DNA of 64,000 nucleotides, from assembly GCA_963971225.1 (NCBI GenBank), contig OZ020269.1, positions 35,919,264 to 35,983,263 on the forward strand. The letters are read 5' to 3'. Of this stretch, positions 53,801 to 64,000 are shown piece after piece (the stretch's first letter is position 1; every line of letters begins with the position of its first letter). Both the position numbers and the translations under genes were made by a program. The notes under the pieces are model-generated. The model ran no database searches and was not told the DNA's origin. It was given only the letters and a program-made list of their open reading frames with translations. The stretch is from Melieria omissa. Lineage: Eukaryota > Arthropoda > Insecta > Diptera > Ulidiidae.

Positions 53801-56800
53801 AAGCGCCACCTGGAAGACAGGTATTCGAAAGGAAAGTTCTTTAGCGTCCATTGTTCTTAACTTATATTGTGCTTTTACAGATAAATATAAGCCTCAATTT
53901 TAAAAAGCAGTTGGAGAGAGTTATGCAAATTTATAATTAGTTAAAAAAATGCAACTCTTGCTAGAATCTATATGAGATTATTGTTATCAAGTCTGGTAGT
54001 TCCATTTTCTAAAAGATCAGAACCAAAACAAAAATGACGAGTGAAACTATTTTCTTTTTGCATCTGGGTTTAAATGTTCCGAGTTAACTTCAAAACTGAT
54101 AAAATCAAAAAGAGAGGAGTCGTGCTTCCTTGCATCCTTTCTAACTATGCTGTTAATTGGTGCGGCCGCTGATTAGGCAGAACGCTTTCGATAGTCGTCC
54201 TTGGCCTTGTGTCACCTATAGAAGATCTAAATGAATGATGTCTGACCGCATGTTGAGAAGAGTGTGTCGTTGATATAGGACAACCGCGTGCCATTTGATT
54301 TAAAGAATCATTGATGCACGCGGACTTCCTCAAACGATACACTTTCGAAGTGTTGTAGCGAAGTGTAGAGTATTTCCTGTTCAGCCTTGCCTGGGCTTAA
54401 TTTGTCGCGTTATTGTTTTCCTTCGTGATAGTTGTTTTCTGATATTGGCATTTTTATAAAAATTGCTATTTGGGTTAGCAACGACAGCGGTCGGAGAATT
54501 GTGTAGCGGGACTTGAGTAGGAATTATTGAAGACATTTCGCTAGTTGTGGTGGATGTGCGTGTGCTCTGTGTTATTAATTAAATCAAAAGAGCAATTTTT
54601 ATAATAATAAATACTTGTACACTGTACGTATAATAATTGTGTGCGTGTGGCGCTAAGGAGTGGTGTGCGGCACATATGGCTGTGGTACTATATTTTGCAT
54701 GCGTACGTATGTAGCAGACGCATATGTTTATAAGTGCGTGCGCCGAGTGGCAGCACGTGGATACTCGAAATGTTTGCCATAATAGTTTTGCTTACAACAC
54801 AGCCGAAACAAGTGTCGCTGAGCTTAATTCGAATACGTGCAGATCAGCCCGCCACATACACATATATCTACATATGTCGGCTCCATACAAATAGATTCGT
54901 AGAGTGACAAAGTTTCGGCGATCGCGATTGCAGCTGCGACCGTGGCTAATTGTTTAAATGCGCGCATACCGCTTCGTACAGCCAAAGCCAGAGCTGGAGC
55001 CGGCGCTGGAGCCGCTACTACGAGTACAGTTGCAGTCAGGGCCACGGCTACAGCAAGTGCCGCGCACAAAGTTTTCAGAAATGTGCTCGCTTGTAAGTCT
55101 CATTGCAGCGAAATAAATTAAAAGCACACAGACACAATATTTACAGGTGCATACATACATAAATATGTACGTATGTTTGTGCATACTAAATATCTTGATA
55201 AACTAAAATAAATGACGTGAGTCAAGTTCTCCAAACAGGTTGTGCCGTTCCGTCTCGAATCAGTAAGTAAATGATATGCCGATATTTGTGACTGGCAGCT
55301 TGCGAATGTCGCGCTTTTTAACAAAAATAAAAAGCAACAGGCGGGCATTATGTGTGTGTTGCCACAGAGCTCATCGAGCCAGTTGAAAGACCTAACAACC
55401 CGCCTAGTTGTCGCAACGTATTTTACATGCTTTAAACATCTGGAGCACTAACTGACTGGAGGAGGAAGTTGCTCATGAAATAGCTATGTCGGACCGCTGC
55501 CCGACAGAGGACATTTCTACAATGTCAGCGACTTCGATCTGCATTCCGTGGCTCTGTGTGCGTGCATAAGCCCAGACTGTTGAGACTGTGTTGAGGTTGC
55601 AGTCAGGTGTGTGTGTGTGCATCAGACGAATGTTTCATAATTACTGTACGCATTTGGATGTGGGTACGGGAAAGTGCAAATTAAAAAGTTTCCGTTTTAC
55701 ATATTTGGTTGTATGCAGTCTGTTAGAGTCGAGGTAAATAATTGTAATAAGACAATCATTATCTGTTTTAAGTGATAGTTATTAGCTAAATTTCGGTTTA
55801 AAAAATGTTGTCCAAATTGGTAGCTGCCAAGTCTAGCTAGCGGCAGTTCGAATTTGCAATTGCGTGAAGTAAGAGGGTTCAGTGCTAATGGTGATAGCGT
55901 TTAGCATTAGTTTCTAGACAAGATTCTATGAATTGTTTAGTTGCTAGGGTGTCGTCAAGATATGGAAGACGACATTGATCATTCATCGCTTAGGTATCTA
56001 CGCATAGTCTTGGAAGTAATGGATATTTGCTGCACCTAAATGGTGATCGGGCAGGCCCTTCTATTTCGGTTTTTGGTTTTTGTATTTCAGTGTCAATAAA
56101 TAAATAAATAAATACATTTTGATACATGAACACACGCATTTCGAATTGATGTTAGCACCGCTCGTAGTGTAGAACATATTATACTCGTATGCATATCTGG
56201 GCAGGGAATCTGCAGTGTGCAGCGTGTCGCTTTCAATTAAAGAGCTTTGTATTGTCTGTGGTCATTAACAGATCCGAAATGCGGCTGTGTACGCTCGTAC
56301 CCAGTGTGGTTGTGTCAATGGTTTATGCAATAAAGTGGGCCTTTTTAATTCTTATTAATTTGCACAATGTGTTGTACATCTGCTGGCTTAGCTGGGACTG
56401 GTTCGTTGGCTTCTACAATCTTGAGCACTATTTACCATTCTATACCAGTTTTCCCATCAGCTAATGCTCACAATCATGTTAATACCTAAATATGTATGCA
56501 TACTTATGACATTGTAATGAGCGGTTTATGCTAAATAACTACTCAAATCACAACGTGATTATAAATACAAAAATAGGAAATAACTTCTTATGCATATTTA
56601 TTTACTATGTGTAATTAAATTTCAAGAGAGATGAATTCAAGCGTAAATATTTCGAAGAGTGTTTCAATGCCGCACAAAAAGTTGGAGAATTGCCAGCATT
56701 GTTGCTAATTCATATTTTCAGTACCTATTATTGGTTAGAATTCTCATTGATTCGGAATTTTCAGTAAGAAAGGACACGATGTTTTCGCCTTTAAATTCTT

Positions 56801-59800
56801 GCTAAATTCAAACAAGGGAACAAGTAAAGGAGTTTGGCTAGAAAAGCGTTTTTTTTTACTGATTTTAAGGTCATCCAAATTTTTTGTGCAAATATACATT
56901 GCAGGTGTAATTTGGGGAAGTCAAATTTTTGGAAAATGGAAACGCTTAATATTGTACCCCAACAATTAATAAAATAAAGTAAAAAATTACGATGATTCGT
57001 AAAAGAGGATGCTCATTACATTTATTGTCAAACATGCATTTCACTTATTCGTCCTGTGATAGATAGCGGTAATCGGTCCGAAATGGGGGCTTAGGTCTGT
57101 TTGGGTACGGATATTTTGTACAAATTTGTACAAATCTCTTGCAATGAGCGAGAAAGTGAAAACGAAAAGTGATAGTTTATTTAGTGAGATCTTGCAAGAT
57201 TTTACTGGAGACATTTTTGCCAGTAACTTCCAGCAAATAATTTTTGCAAACAATTCGAATCAAGTGGAACCAGCAAAGAAATTGTGCATTAGTTAGACTA
57301 CTGGCCCACAACAATCCTGCTTAACCTGCTGCATGAATTTTCATAAAAGGTCTGATTAAACGTTAGTTTCCTCACAGTTTTAAATCTCAAATGAAACATT
57401 TAAATCAGCTGTTTCTTTGTTTTATCTTTTTGTTTACGACTTTTTCCTGTGTATTGTGAATGCGAAAGTCACACAGGTGTAAATATGAGTTGAACATGAA
57501 AATTCTTACACATTTCTAATTCTTTAACTTTTGGATAGTTTCCAGTTTTGGGTGCGTAGGCTTTCTTACTATCCTGATTTTAAATACTGGCAAGTTTTTA
57601 CTGGAAAAGTACCGTATTGTGTTCGTAAGATGCAATTACGTATCGCAATGATTACGCACAAATCAAAAGTGATTAAAAACTGTTAGTTGATAAAATTTGA
57701 CGATCGAAAACATGTTCAATTACAATATTTATTTTGCTTTACTCTGCCTTTCAGATTAATTCATGGAGACAGTGAGGAATCCGTACGCTGTTCGTATTGC
57801 TCGGTTTTGAATGAAAACGACTTACGGATATCATTCGAGAATACCTGCACCGATTCCCTAGTGACAGCATTTGATGATGAGGCTTTACTAATATGCGACC
57901 AAGGAAACGAAATGGCAAGAACAAAGGTTTATTTTATGTTATTGACGTGGGGCTTGTACTTGTTTTTCAACTGCCCTAAATTCGACTCCTCAATGTGTAT
58001 CTTTTACTTAAAAAGCAAGCAAATAGGACTAGGCCATTATGACTTCAGAGAAATAAGTGCTTTTTAGTTTTTGTATTTTCCGTTGTTAGGCATAACTTCA
58101 AGTCGATTGCTCCGTCAAATGTTAAGTCAAATGTTAAGATGCAAATTGCATAAGTTTTCGCAGCTACACAATTAAAATTTGCGTAATTTCTTACCGACAT
58201 AGTTACATATCACGTTAAGTTGAATAATTATTATTATTAAAATGTCTGCGCGTCTGTAGATTACTATTTGAAAATAAGTTTTATTGAGTTAATGAGGTAA
58301 ATACTAAGCGACAAGTTGCAAAGGATCTTTTTAGCTTTTAACCCCTGTCTTATTGTTGTATTCCACAGGTTCACTTTGATGACGTGTCGTTATATGGGAC
58401 TCCGAAAGAGGAGCCAATGCCTTCCATCCCTGTCGTTTCAGAAAAAGTTTCAGCGAATTTCTTAAAAAGTCAATTGCAATCATGGTTCCAACCGACAGAC
58501 AACCGGCTGGCTATGAAGCTGTTTGGCAGCCGGAAAGCGTTAGTCAAAGAGAGAATTCGACAAAAAACTTCCGGGCACTGGGTGATTCACCCCTGCAGTT
58601 CATTCAGGTAAAACTCATAAGACGAAGATGCCTAGATTTTTCAAAGGAATCAGCCAGATTTAAAGGAATTGTGAGCTTTAACTATATGTTTTGGATCTAT
58701 TTCAGTACCTATGTTTATATAAAATGCTAAATAATTTGTCCCCTAATTATTCCTATTTATTTTTTTAGAATTAGTTAACAATTCATACAGACCTTCCGAA
58801 AAGTAAGATATTATAAAAATTAGATACTTAAACAATAAGTATTTCTAGAAATTTCTTAAATACGTTTTTAGAAACCGAAAAATCTAAAGAATTTGAAAAT
58901 AGGTTAGCCTCGGTCAAAGCTCGCACAATTGGGGCATTAAAAGAATAATTAGTTTTGCAACGTAGAATAAGAAAAAGATCTTGACTTCGCAGAGTTCTCA
59001 ACGGGGCTAAAAAGTTTATTCGCTGAAGTAGGCATATTATGAAGTGATAATTCTTACATATGATTTATAATTCAGAGTAAATAGCTGATTTACCCCACAT
59101 CTAATTTTTGGTCAGTTTATGCTTAGCAGCTGCCAGTGGCGGATTCAGGGGGTGTTTTGGGGTTTAAACCTCCCCCCCCCGAAATATTTGGATCGCCTAT
59201 AAAACTGCATACAAATTAAAAGACATTTTACAAATATTAAAGAATTACTTTTTGAAACCCCCCCCCGAAATATTTTTCTGAATCCGCGCCTGGCAGCTGC
59301 ACGTTTCTAATTAAACGTAATTCTAAAATATTTAATTTTTACTACATATATGGATAAATATGACGGGACATATACTCAATTCCCCCATTGGTTTATCAAA
59401 ATTTGTATGCATAAAACAAACTTATGGGATTTTGACAAAAAGTAGCTAACAGATGTATCACCAAGAATGAAAATAAAATAATATGTTTGAGGGATGCTTT
59501 GAGACTGCAGTACGCAAATTAATAAATATTGTTTCGGAGCTTATCAATGTTTTATTGATTAAAATTATCTTCTCATAAAATTTATTTAAAACTTTGATTG
59601 TGATAGTAAATAGGGCACATTTGTCTCAATGACCGTCAAAGTTTTAATCATAATGATTAAATGCCTCGATAACAGTACAACACTTTTTATGTTTTGAGGA
59701 CACTGTTTGGCGGTAAAATGCACTTAATTTTTACCAACCTTCAACCTAATGAGAGTAGACCTGGTAAATCCACCACCGACCAGATATTCCCATTACGCCA

Positions 59801-61461
59801 AATCCTGGAAAAGATCTATGAGGATCAACTGGAGACCCACCATCTATTTATCGATTATAAGGCAGCACACGATAGCCCGACAAGCGATCGCCTTAAGAGC
59901 AAATGTACATCCTTTGTAGGTCTATAGATTGTAAATTTTATATTCTTAACAATTTTAATTGCTTTGCTTTGCTTGCGGAAAGTTTCCGCATACATCGTTT
60001 TAATTGTAATATAGTTAAAATTCTGACTGCTTGTTTTATTTGAAAACGAATGGGGAAATCCCCAATAATGTGGTGGTTTGAAAATCCTAAGCAATTCCCT
60101 CGTACATCTACAGCGATTTTAATGCAGGACGGTGCGCGATGAAATACGGCGAAACAGTCAATAAGTGTTGCTAAAAGTCTATTTAAGCTAGTATGGGAAG
60201 ACTGGCCGGGAAATTCGCCAGATCTTAATCCTATGGAACATATCTGGTCTAGGATTCAAGATTCAGTATTTCGGAGTCCAAAACCTGCCAATAGATTGCA
60301 ACTCATTGAGAAAGTAAAACAAGAGTGGGATGCCATATCATCAAAGCGTCGGTCTTGTGCGAAAGTTTTCAAAAGCGAGTCCTAGAGTGCTACGAAAAAA
60401 ATGGTACACATACACAATATGAATGATCAATTGAATTTTGCTTGGATATGATTTAGTGGTTTAAATAAAAAAATTTGAAAAGCAATACAAATGATCCTTA
60501 ACGGTGTTTTTTTTTTTTTGTAAGCAGAAACTTTCCGCCTACCCTGTACATTCAGCATTGTATTATATTGAGCATAACTAAATCAAGAACATGGCCCATA
60601 AGTTATGGTTTGCATCGTTTCACTAAGTCATTCAATTCGGTAATGAGTATTGAGGACTTTCCAAGCTCTAGCCTACGTTTTTTAAATATTTGTGCAGAAT
60701 TATGCGTTATTGCTTATCGAGGTTACGATTCCTTTAAACCTAGTGGTTTAAAAAATATAATACAATACCGCTTCTGAAGCATCTACCGCTGATCTGATAT
60801 AATAATATACTCTAATAACGCCTGTTGTTTTTTCAGGTTTTACTGGGACCTATGCATGCTTTTATTATTAGTAGCAAATCTTATTATCCTGCCAGTCGCA
60901 ATATCATTCTTTAATGATGATCTGAGCACAAGATGGATTGCCTTCAACTGCCTAAGTGATACAATTTTTTTAATAGATATTGTAGTCAATTTTAGAACAG
61001 GTAAGTGCAAGTGGCCATCTCGGAGTTCCTGAGATGAGCTGTGCCTCAACGACCTTATTTGTTTTCATTGCACATATTTAATATAGATAATACTCGTTCT
61101 AATTTGCTTTTCTATATTTGTGCGTTTAAGGTATAATGCAACAAGACAATGCTGAACAGGTTATATTGGATCCCAAGCTTATAGCGAAGCATTATCTGAA
61201 AACATGGTTTTTTCTCGATTTAATTTCATCGATACCGCTTGACTACATTTTTTTGATTTTCAATCAAGTATGTTTGATTTTTTAACAGATCGCAATCCCT
61301 TAATTAAGATAATGAAATTGCAGGATTTCTCCGATTCCTTTCAAATACTTCACGCAGGTCGCGCATTACGCATATTACGTTTGGCCAAGCTGTTGTCTTT
61401 GGTTCGGTTGTTGCGACTCTCCAGACTTGTGCGCTATGTCTCACAATGGGAGGAAGTTTAT
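50842..61461 (+). CDS. Ih: Ih (HCN) hyperpolarisation-activated channel, partial (N-terminus to S4)
   Basis: Exons by GT-AG and phase: 50842-52779, 57755-57926, 58369-58607, 60837-61000, 61131-61267, 61324-61461; they join in frame (about 929 codons). The first listed exon has no Met, so the start codon lies upstream. It is rich in Gln (about 50875-50965 and 52188-52230), Ser and Asn. Exon 58369 gives the HCN domain ([32 protein letters not shown]). Exon 60837 gives S1 ([20 protein letters not shown]) and S2 ([16 protein letters not shown]). Exon 61131 gives S3 ([20 protein letters not shown]). Exon 61324 gives S4 with Arg/Lys every third residue ([20 protein letters not shown]). Pore, S6 and the cyclic-nucleotide domain lie beyond 64000. 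The product is a plasma-membrane cation channel of neurons, opened by hyperpolarisation and tuned by cAMP. Confidence 0.93.
52780..57090. other. Large Ih intron; no gene recognised
   Basis: It starts GTATGTGG. It contains stop-broken AT-rich DNA, an Ala-rich minus ORF (54824-55069) without family signature, an AATA tandem near 56095-56115 and a GC-richer zone near 54900-55060. It could contain alternative promoters of the channel gene, but none is demonstrable. Confidence 0.5.
57091..57613 (+). repeat. MITE family M2, copy 3
   Basis: AGGTCTGTTTGGGTACGG, ATTTTGTACAAATTTGTACA, CAATGAGCGAGAAAGTGAAA, then collinear with 44090-44570 (AAGAAATTGTGC, CCTGTGTATTGTGA, GTTTTTACTGGAAAAG). Non-coding; located in an Ih intron. 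Confidence 0.7.
57927..58368 (+). other. Ih intron, no other feature
   Basis: GTTTAT...CCACAG intron between the second and third recognised Ih exons; nothing further seen. Confidence 0.7.
59134..59292. mobile_element. Small hAT MITE, copy 1
   Basis: Ends CAGTGGCGGATTCAGGGG and CTGAATCCGCGCCTG with a perfect octamer GCAGCTGC on both sides (59126-59133, 59293-59300). C-runs lie just inside each end. 159 bp, in an Ih intron, related to 62880-63044. Confidence 0.87.
59750..59905 (+). pseudogene. LINE reverse transcriptase fragment
   Basis: The frame reads [20 protein letters not shown], then [20 protein letters not shown], which is the finger-palm start of a non-LTR reverse transcriptase (GRSTTDQIF...FIDFKAAFD pattern). 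It breaks off after HDSP. Only about 50 residues remain, inside an Ih intron. Confidence 0.75.
59940..60549 (+). mobile_element. Tc1-like element remnant
   Basis: The right end (AAGCAGAAACTTTCCGCCTA, then CCCTGTA) is an inverted repeat whose partner is represented by CGGAAAGTTTCCGCATAC near 59976. A transposase C-terminal fragment lies inside. The left boundary is uncertain. Confidence 0.6.
60116..60386 (+). pseudogene. Tc1-like transposase C-terminal fragment
   Basis: [10 protein letters not shown] gives the second catalytic Asp; after frame damage, [20 protein letters not shown] gives the DD34E glutamate block, followed by [16 protein letters not shown] and a stop after KSES. The N-terminal two thirds are absent. 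Confidence 0.78.
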
Positions 61462-62879
61462 GTAAGTATGCGCTTTTCTCGACACATCCGTTCCGACACT
61501 CAGTACGTATTCGATATATGTATTTACGAAATATTCATATGCCTATCTTTGTTATGAGACACATATCTTCTAGTTACATTTCATAGCTGCATTTGGTTCT
61601 CGTTTATGTTCAGTTTTAGTGCCTCTATACATATATACATACATGCATATGTATTTATGTATGTACATATGTACACCAATTTCGAAAATTTCGGCATTGA
61701 TACATAACAACAGGGGTCAGGAAAATCTGTTGCGGAATATGTTTCAAGTGATTTTGGTAACGTTGTGGTAGTTTCCAAGACCCAACTCTCGTAGCCCTAC
61801 TAGTTAGTGCCACGCCTCTTTTTATTGCAATTTTAAGTTCAACTCATAGTCATATACCTGTACATATGTGAGTCGTTCCTCAGGCAATACATATGTACAA
61901 TACTATACTTATGTATACATATAGTTCAAGTGAAGTGTATTGGACCACTGTGGCAAAGCTAATTCAATTATTCAGCTCAGTGGGCGTGATTGAAACTTTG
62001 ACTTATTGAAGGTTATGGGACGATTCTTGGAAAATTGTTGTGAGTTGGGTAAAGTTAGAAGATGTAAAACACTGAACTTAAGCAAACAAAATTAGCAAAA
62101 TTTATTATTGTAGTAAACTCGGGCTTTGAACAATATTAATTCATATGGTTACAAATATTGAAAAATTATTTTAGAGTATACATTATTTTAGGCAACTCTA
62201 CATTAAGCTATACATGTTTGTAGAATCATTTCAGAGATTTGTATCAATACAATGACAATGACAAGTTGTTTATAAAACAATTAACTATTGGACCGTGCCA
62301 TATTTCAATGGATGGTTGGTGATGTGAAATTCGTGGAACCAAAACTCAATTCGAATTATGTTCAGGAGATATGGTTGAAAGAAGAACTTTGAACCCTTGA
62401 TGTTGGCACAATTGTTCCTAAAAGTTGCAGTGTCAATCAAACATACTTATGTATGTATATACATATTTATGTTCATAGACATAGTAATCTGATAAAATCG
62501 ATAGTGACACTTGTCTAACATAAAGTTGAATTGATAAAGCCACTTTTAGTAATTTACGAAGATAAAAATTAGGACCAAGAGTTTTAAAGCCACAATACAA
62601 AGTTAAAGTAAATTAATTTAAAAATACTCACTAAAACTTATTCTTAAACTGGTTTGTAACTGTATTCAATTATTAAAATTGAAAAAAATAAAAGGAAAGT
62701 GTTTGCACCAGGTTAGTGAATCGACGCGTTGTCACAGAATGAATACATTTTTGGATTTGTATTTATCTATCTGATTGGCTTTATTTTACACATTACATTG
62801 CCTTTATGTATTACATTACTACATTACATTACATTACATTACATTAATCGTTTGTCCTGACTGACTGATTGACTGGCTT
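61462..62879. other. Ih intron sequence; no further exon found
   Basis: The donor GTAAGT at 61462 opens an intron that runs past the end of the window. Repetitive CATA/TATG stretches near 61625-61675 and 61860-61920. I searched by eye for the pore exon (GYG selectivity motif) and did not find it. Confidence 0.6.
62808..62846 (+). repeat. (CATTA)n microsatellite
   Basis: About seven units of ACATT in tandem, ending at ATTAATCG. Confidence 0.85.
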
Positions 62880-63044
62880 CATTGGCGGATTCAGGGCGGT
62901 TTGGGCAGTTGAAACCTCCATCCATCCATCCAAAATAAAAGGAACGACTTAAAAACTACATACATACCAATTAAAAGGTATTTTATAAATATAAAAGAAT
63001 TACTTTTTGAAACCCCCCGAAATATTTTTCTGAATTCGCCCCTG
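62880..63044. mobile_element. Small hAT MITE, copy 2
   Basis: The left end CATTGGCGGATTCAGGG pairs with CTGAATTCGCCCCTG; flanking octamers ACTGGCTT and ACTGGCTG differ at one base. The body (AATTACTTTTTGAAACCCCC, GAAATATTTTTCTGAATTCG) matches the copy at 59134-59292. Confidence 0.82.
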
Positions 63045-63187
63045 ACTGGCTGATTCGTCATCGTCCAGCCCAAACCGCTGAAGCTACAAACTGTAGGTAT
63101 ATCTTGAAAAATTAGCCTCGCTAAGACACGATTTTTCGAAATTCGGGGTCTTAAAGGCAAAGCATGGGTTAAGGTGTTGAATGAAGA

Positions 63188-63650
63188 AATGTGATTTAAA
63201 AGACCTATTGACTTTATTTTTTTGTATTTTTAAATTTTTCGAAAATAAAAATTTTAGTTTTTCAACCATGGGTTAAGGTTTGTATATCTACGGAAGGACT
63301 ACAAAAAACATGAACCAAAGGACCTATTGACTTCAAATTTGGTAACTTCGAAGTTCGACAAGGGTTTTTCAGTTTTTCGAAAATCCAAATCTAATGGGGT
63401 CAACAATAGGTTGCGAATTTGTATGGAGAAACAAAATTGAATGAGCCTTTTGACTTCAAACTTGGTGAAAGTATTAGAAATCAAAAATAATTAGACACAT
63501 GTTTTTAGTTTTTTCAAAAATCGAATTCTGAAGGGTCAACGATTGGTAATATGTTTGTATGGGGAAAACATGATTTAATAGGTCAATTAATTTAAAATAT
63601 AATGAAAGCACTTAAAATGTATTTTTTTCAACGAGGGGTTAAAATAAACT
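63188..63650. repeat. Degenerate tandem repeat, unit about 130 bp, 3-4 copies
   Basis: Units begin near 63182, 63311, 63437 and 63570. Shared landmarks are GACCTATTGACTTCAAATTT, AGTTTTTCGAAAAT, GGGGTCAACAATAGG and TTTGTATGGGGAAAAC. Divergence is high, so the edges are approximate. Confidence 0.6.
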
Positions 63651-64000
63651 TGATAAAATCTGCTAGTAGTTCATACTTTGATTTGTCCGGTTTTGGTATT
63701 ACGAAATATATTTTATGTGTCGGTTGTTAAAGTGCGAACTTCTTCCCCGTGCGTGCCGCATATGTATAAATAGCCTAGAAATCTCTTCTGTTAATGAGAA
63801 GGAAAATATTTCGAAAGTCCGCAGACCCAAAATATTTGCCGCTCTGAGCCTATGTATCAGTAATTTTATCAGCAATACAACCATATGTATGTAATAGATA
63901 TGTGTTTCTACTTATGAAAACGTATCTCTTTTCGTGGTGAAATATGTCCAGGTGTGGTTTTTGGCTTAATATTTACTTTACATTTAGTTTGGAAGTATGT
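63651..64000. other. Window end, Ih intron; nothing further seen
   Basis: AT-rich sequence without a recognisable exon or repeat boundary. Confidence 0.45.

Noticed and set aside
54824..55184. Ala-rich and other minus-strand ORFs in the Ih intron
   Set aside because: Compositional bias only, no start context, domain or splice evidence.
1..64000. CRISPR arrays, operons, bacterial promoters or ribosome binding sites
   Set aside because: No direct-repeat/spacer pattern; spliced genes and transposon content show a eukaryotic genome.

Overview
The window is AT-rich animal DNA: intron-bearing genes, long non-coding stretches and dense interspersed repeats. Protein similarity and gene order point to a higher dipteran, most likely a tephritid fruit fly. 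Three genes recognised from their products lie in the order SelD/SPS1, convoluted-like LRR gene, Ih channel. As I recall, these are neighbours on Drosophila chromosome 2R (Muller element C). Species is not determined, and no database was searched.

Host genes. (1) 9156-10358, minus: SelD/SPS1, the non-selenocysteine selenophosphate-synthetase paralogue (400 aa, one exon, Arg at the Sec position). (2) 19655-24178, plus: a 14-exon LRR protein that splices in frame to 1092 aa, probably convoluted (conv), with signal peptide, many LRRs, cysteine caps and a hydrophobic C-terminus. (3) 50842-61461, plus: the Ih (HCN) channel gene, incomplete at both ends. Present are a 646-codon Gln/Ser-rich N-terminal exon, the HCN domain and S1-S4; the pore and cyclic-nucleotide domain lie beyond the window. 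A short exon-like ORF at 50237-50382 with one membrane segment may be the last exon of an unrecognised gene.

Mobile DNA dominates the rest. 1-8 kb: MITEs, a hAT element holding a PIF/Harbinger and a second hAT, and a decayed Minos-type element that keeps its intron. 11.2-17.4 kb: a chain of hAT-type elements separated by one repeated 8-bp target (GTACAGAC), with Harbinger and other MITEs. 24.7-28.3 kb: a piggyBac-like remnant, a DD41D mariner, and a DD34D mariner split by a tRNA-derived SINE. 31-33.9 kb: TTAA MITEs and a long palindrome. 35.7-41.3 kb: a hAT element broken by an apparently young 5'-truncated LINE that is flanked by 786-bp direct repeats. 42-50.2 kb: pogo-like MITEs and a nest of SINEs, a LINE, piggyBac-like and Harbinger-like elements, then a foldback mariner derivative. 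The Ih introns carry small hAT MITEs plus LINE and Tc1 fragments.

The genes do not form an operon; each has its own signals. The most notable structures are the serial same-site hAT insertions, the 786-bp duplication around the LINE, the 3'-tail similarity between that LINE and the SINE at 27.5 kb, and the mosaic SINE families. All coordinates, splice sites and repeat boundaries were read by eye, so edges of decayed elements are approximate.
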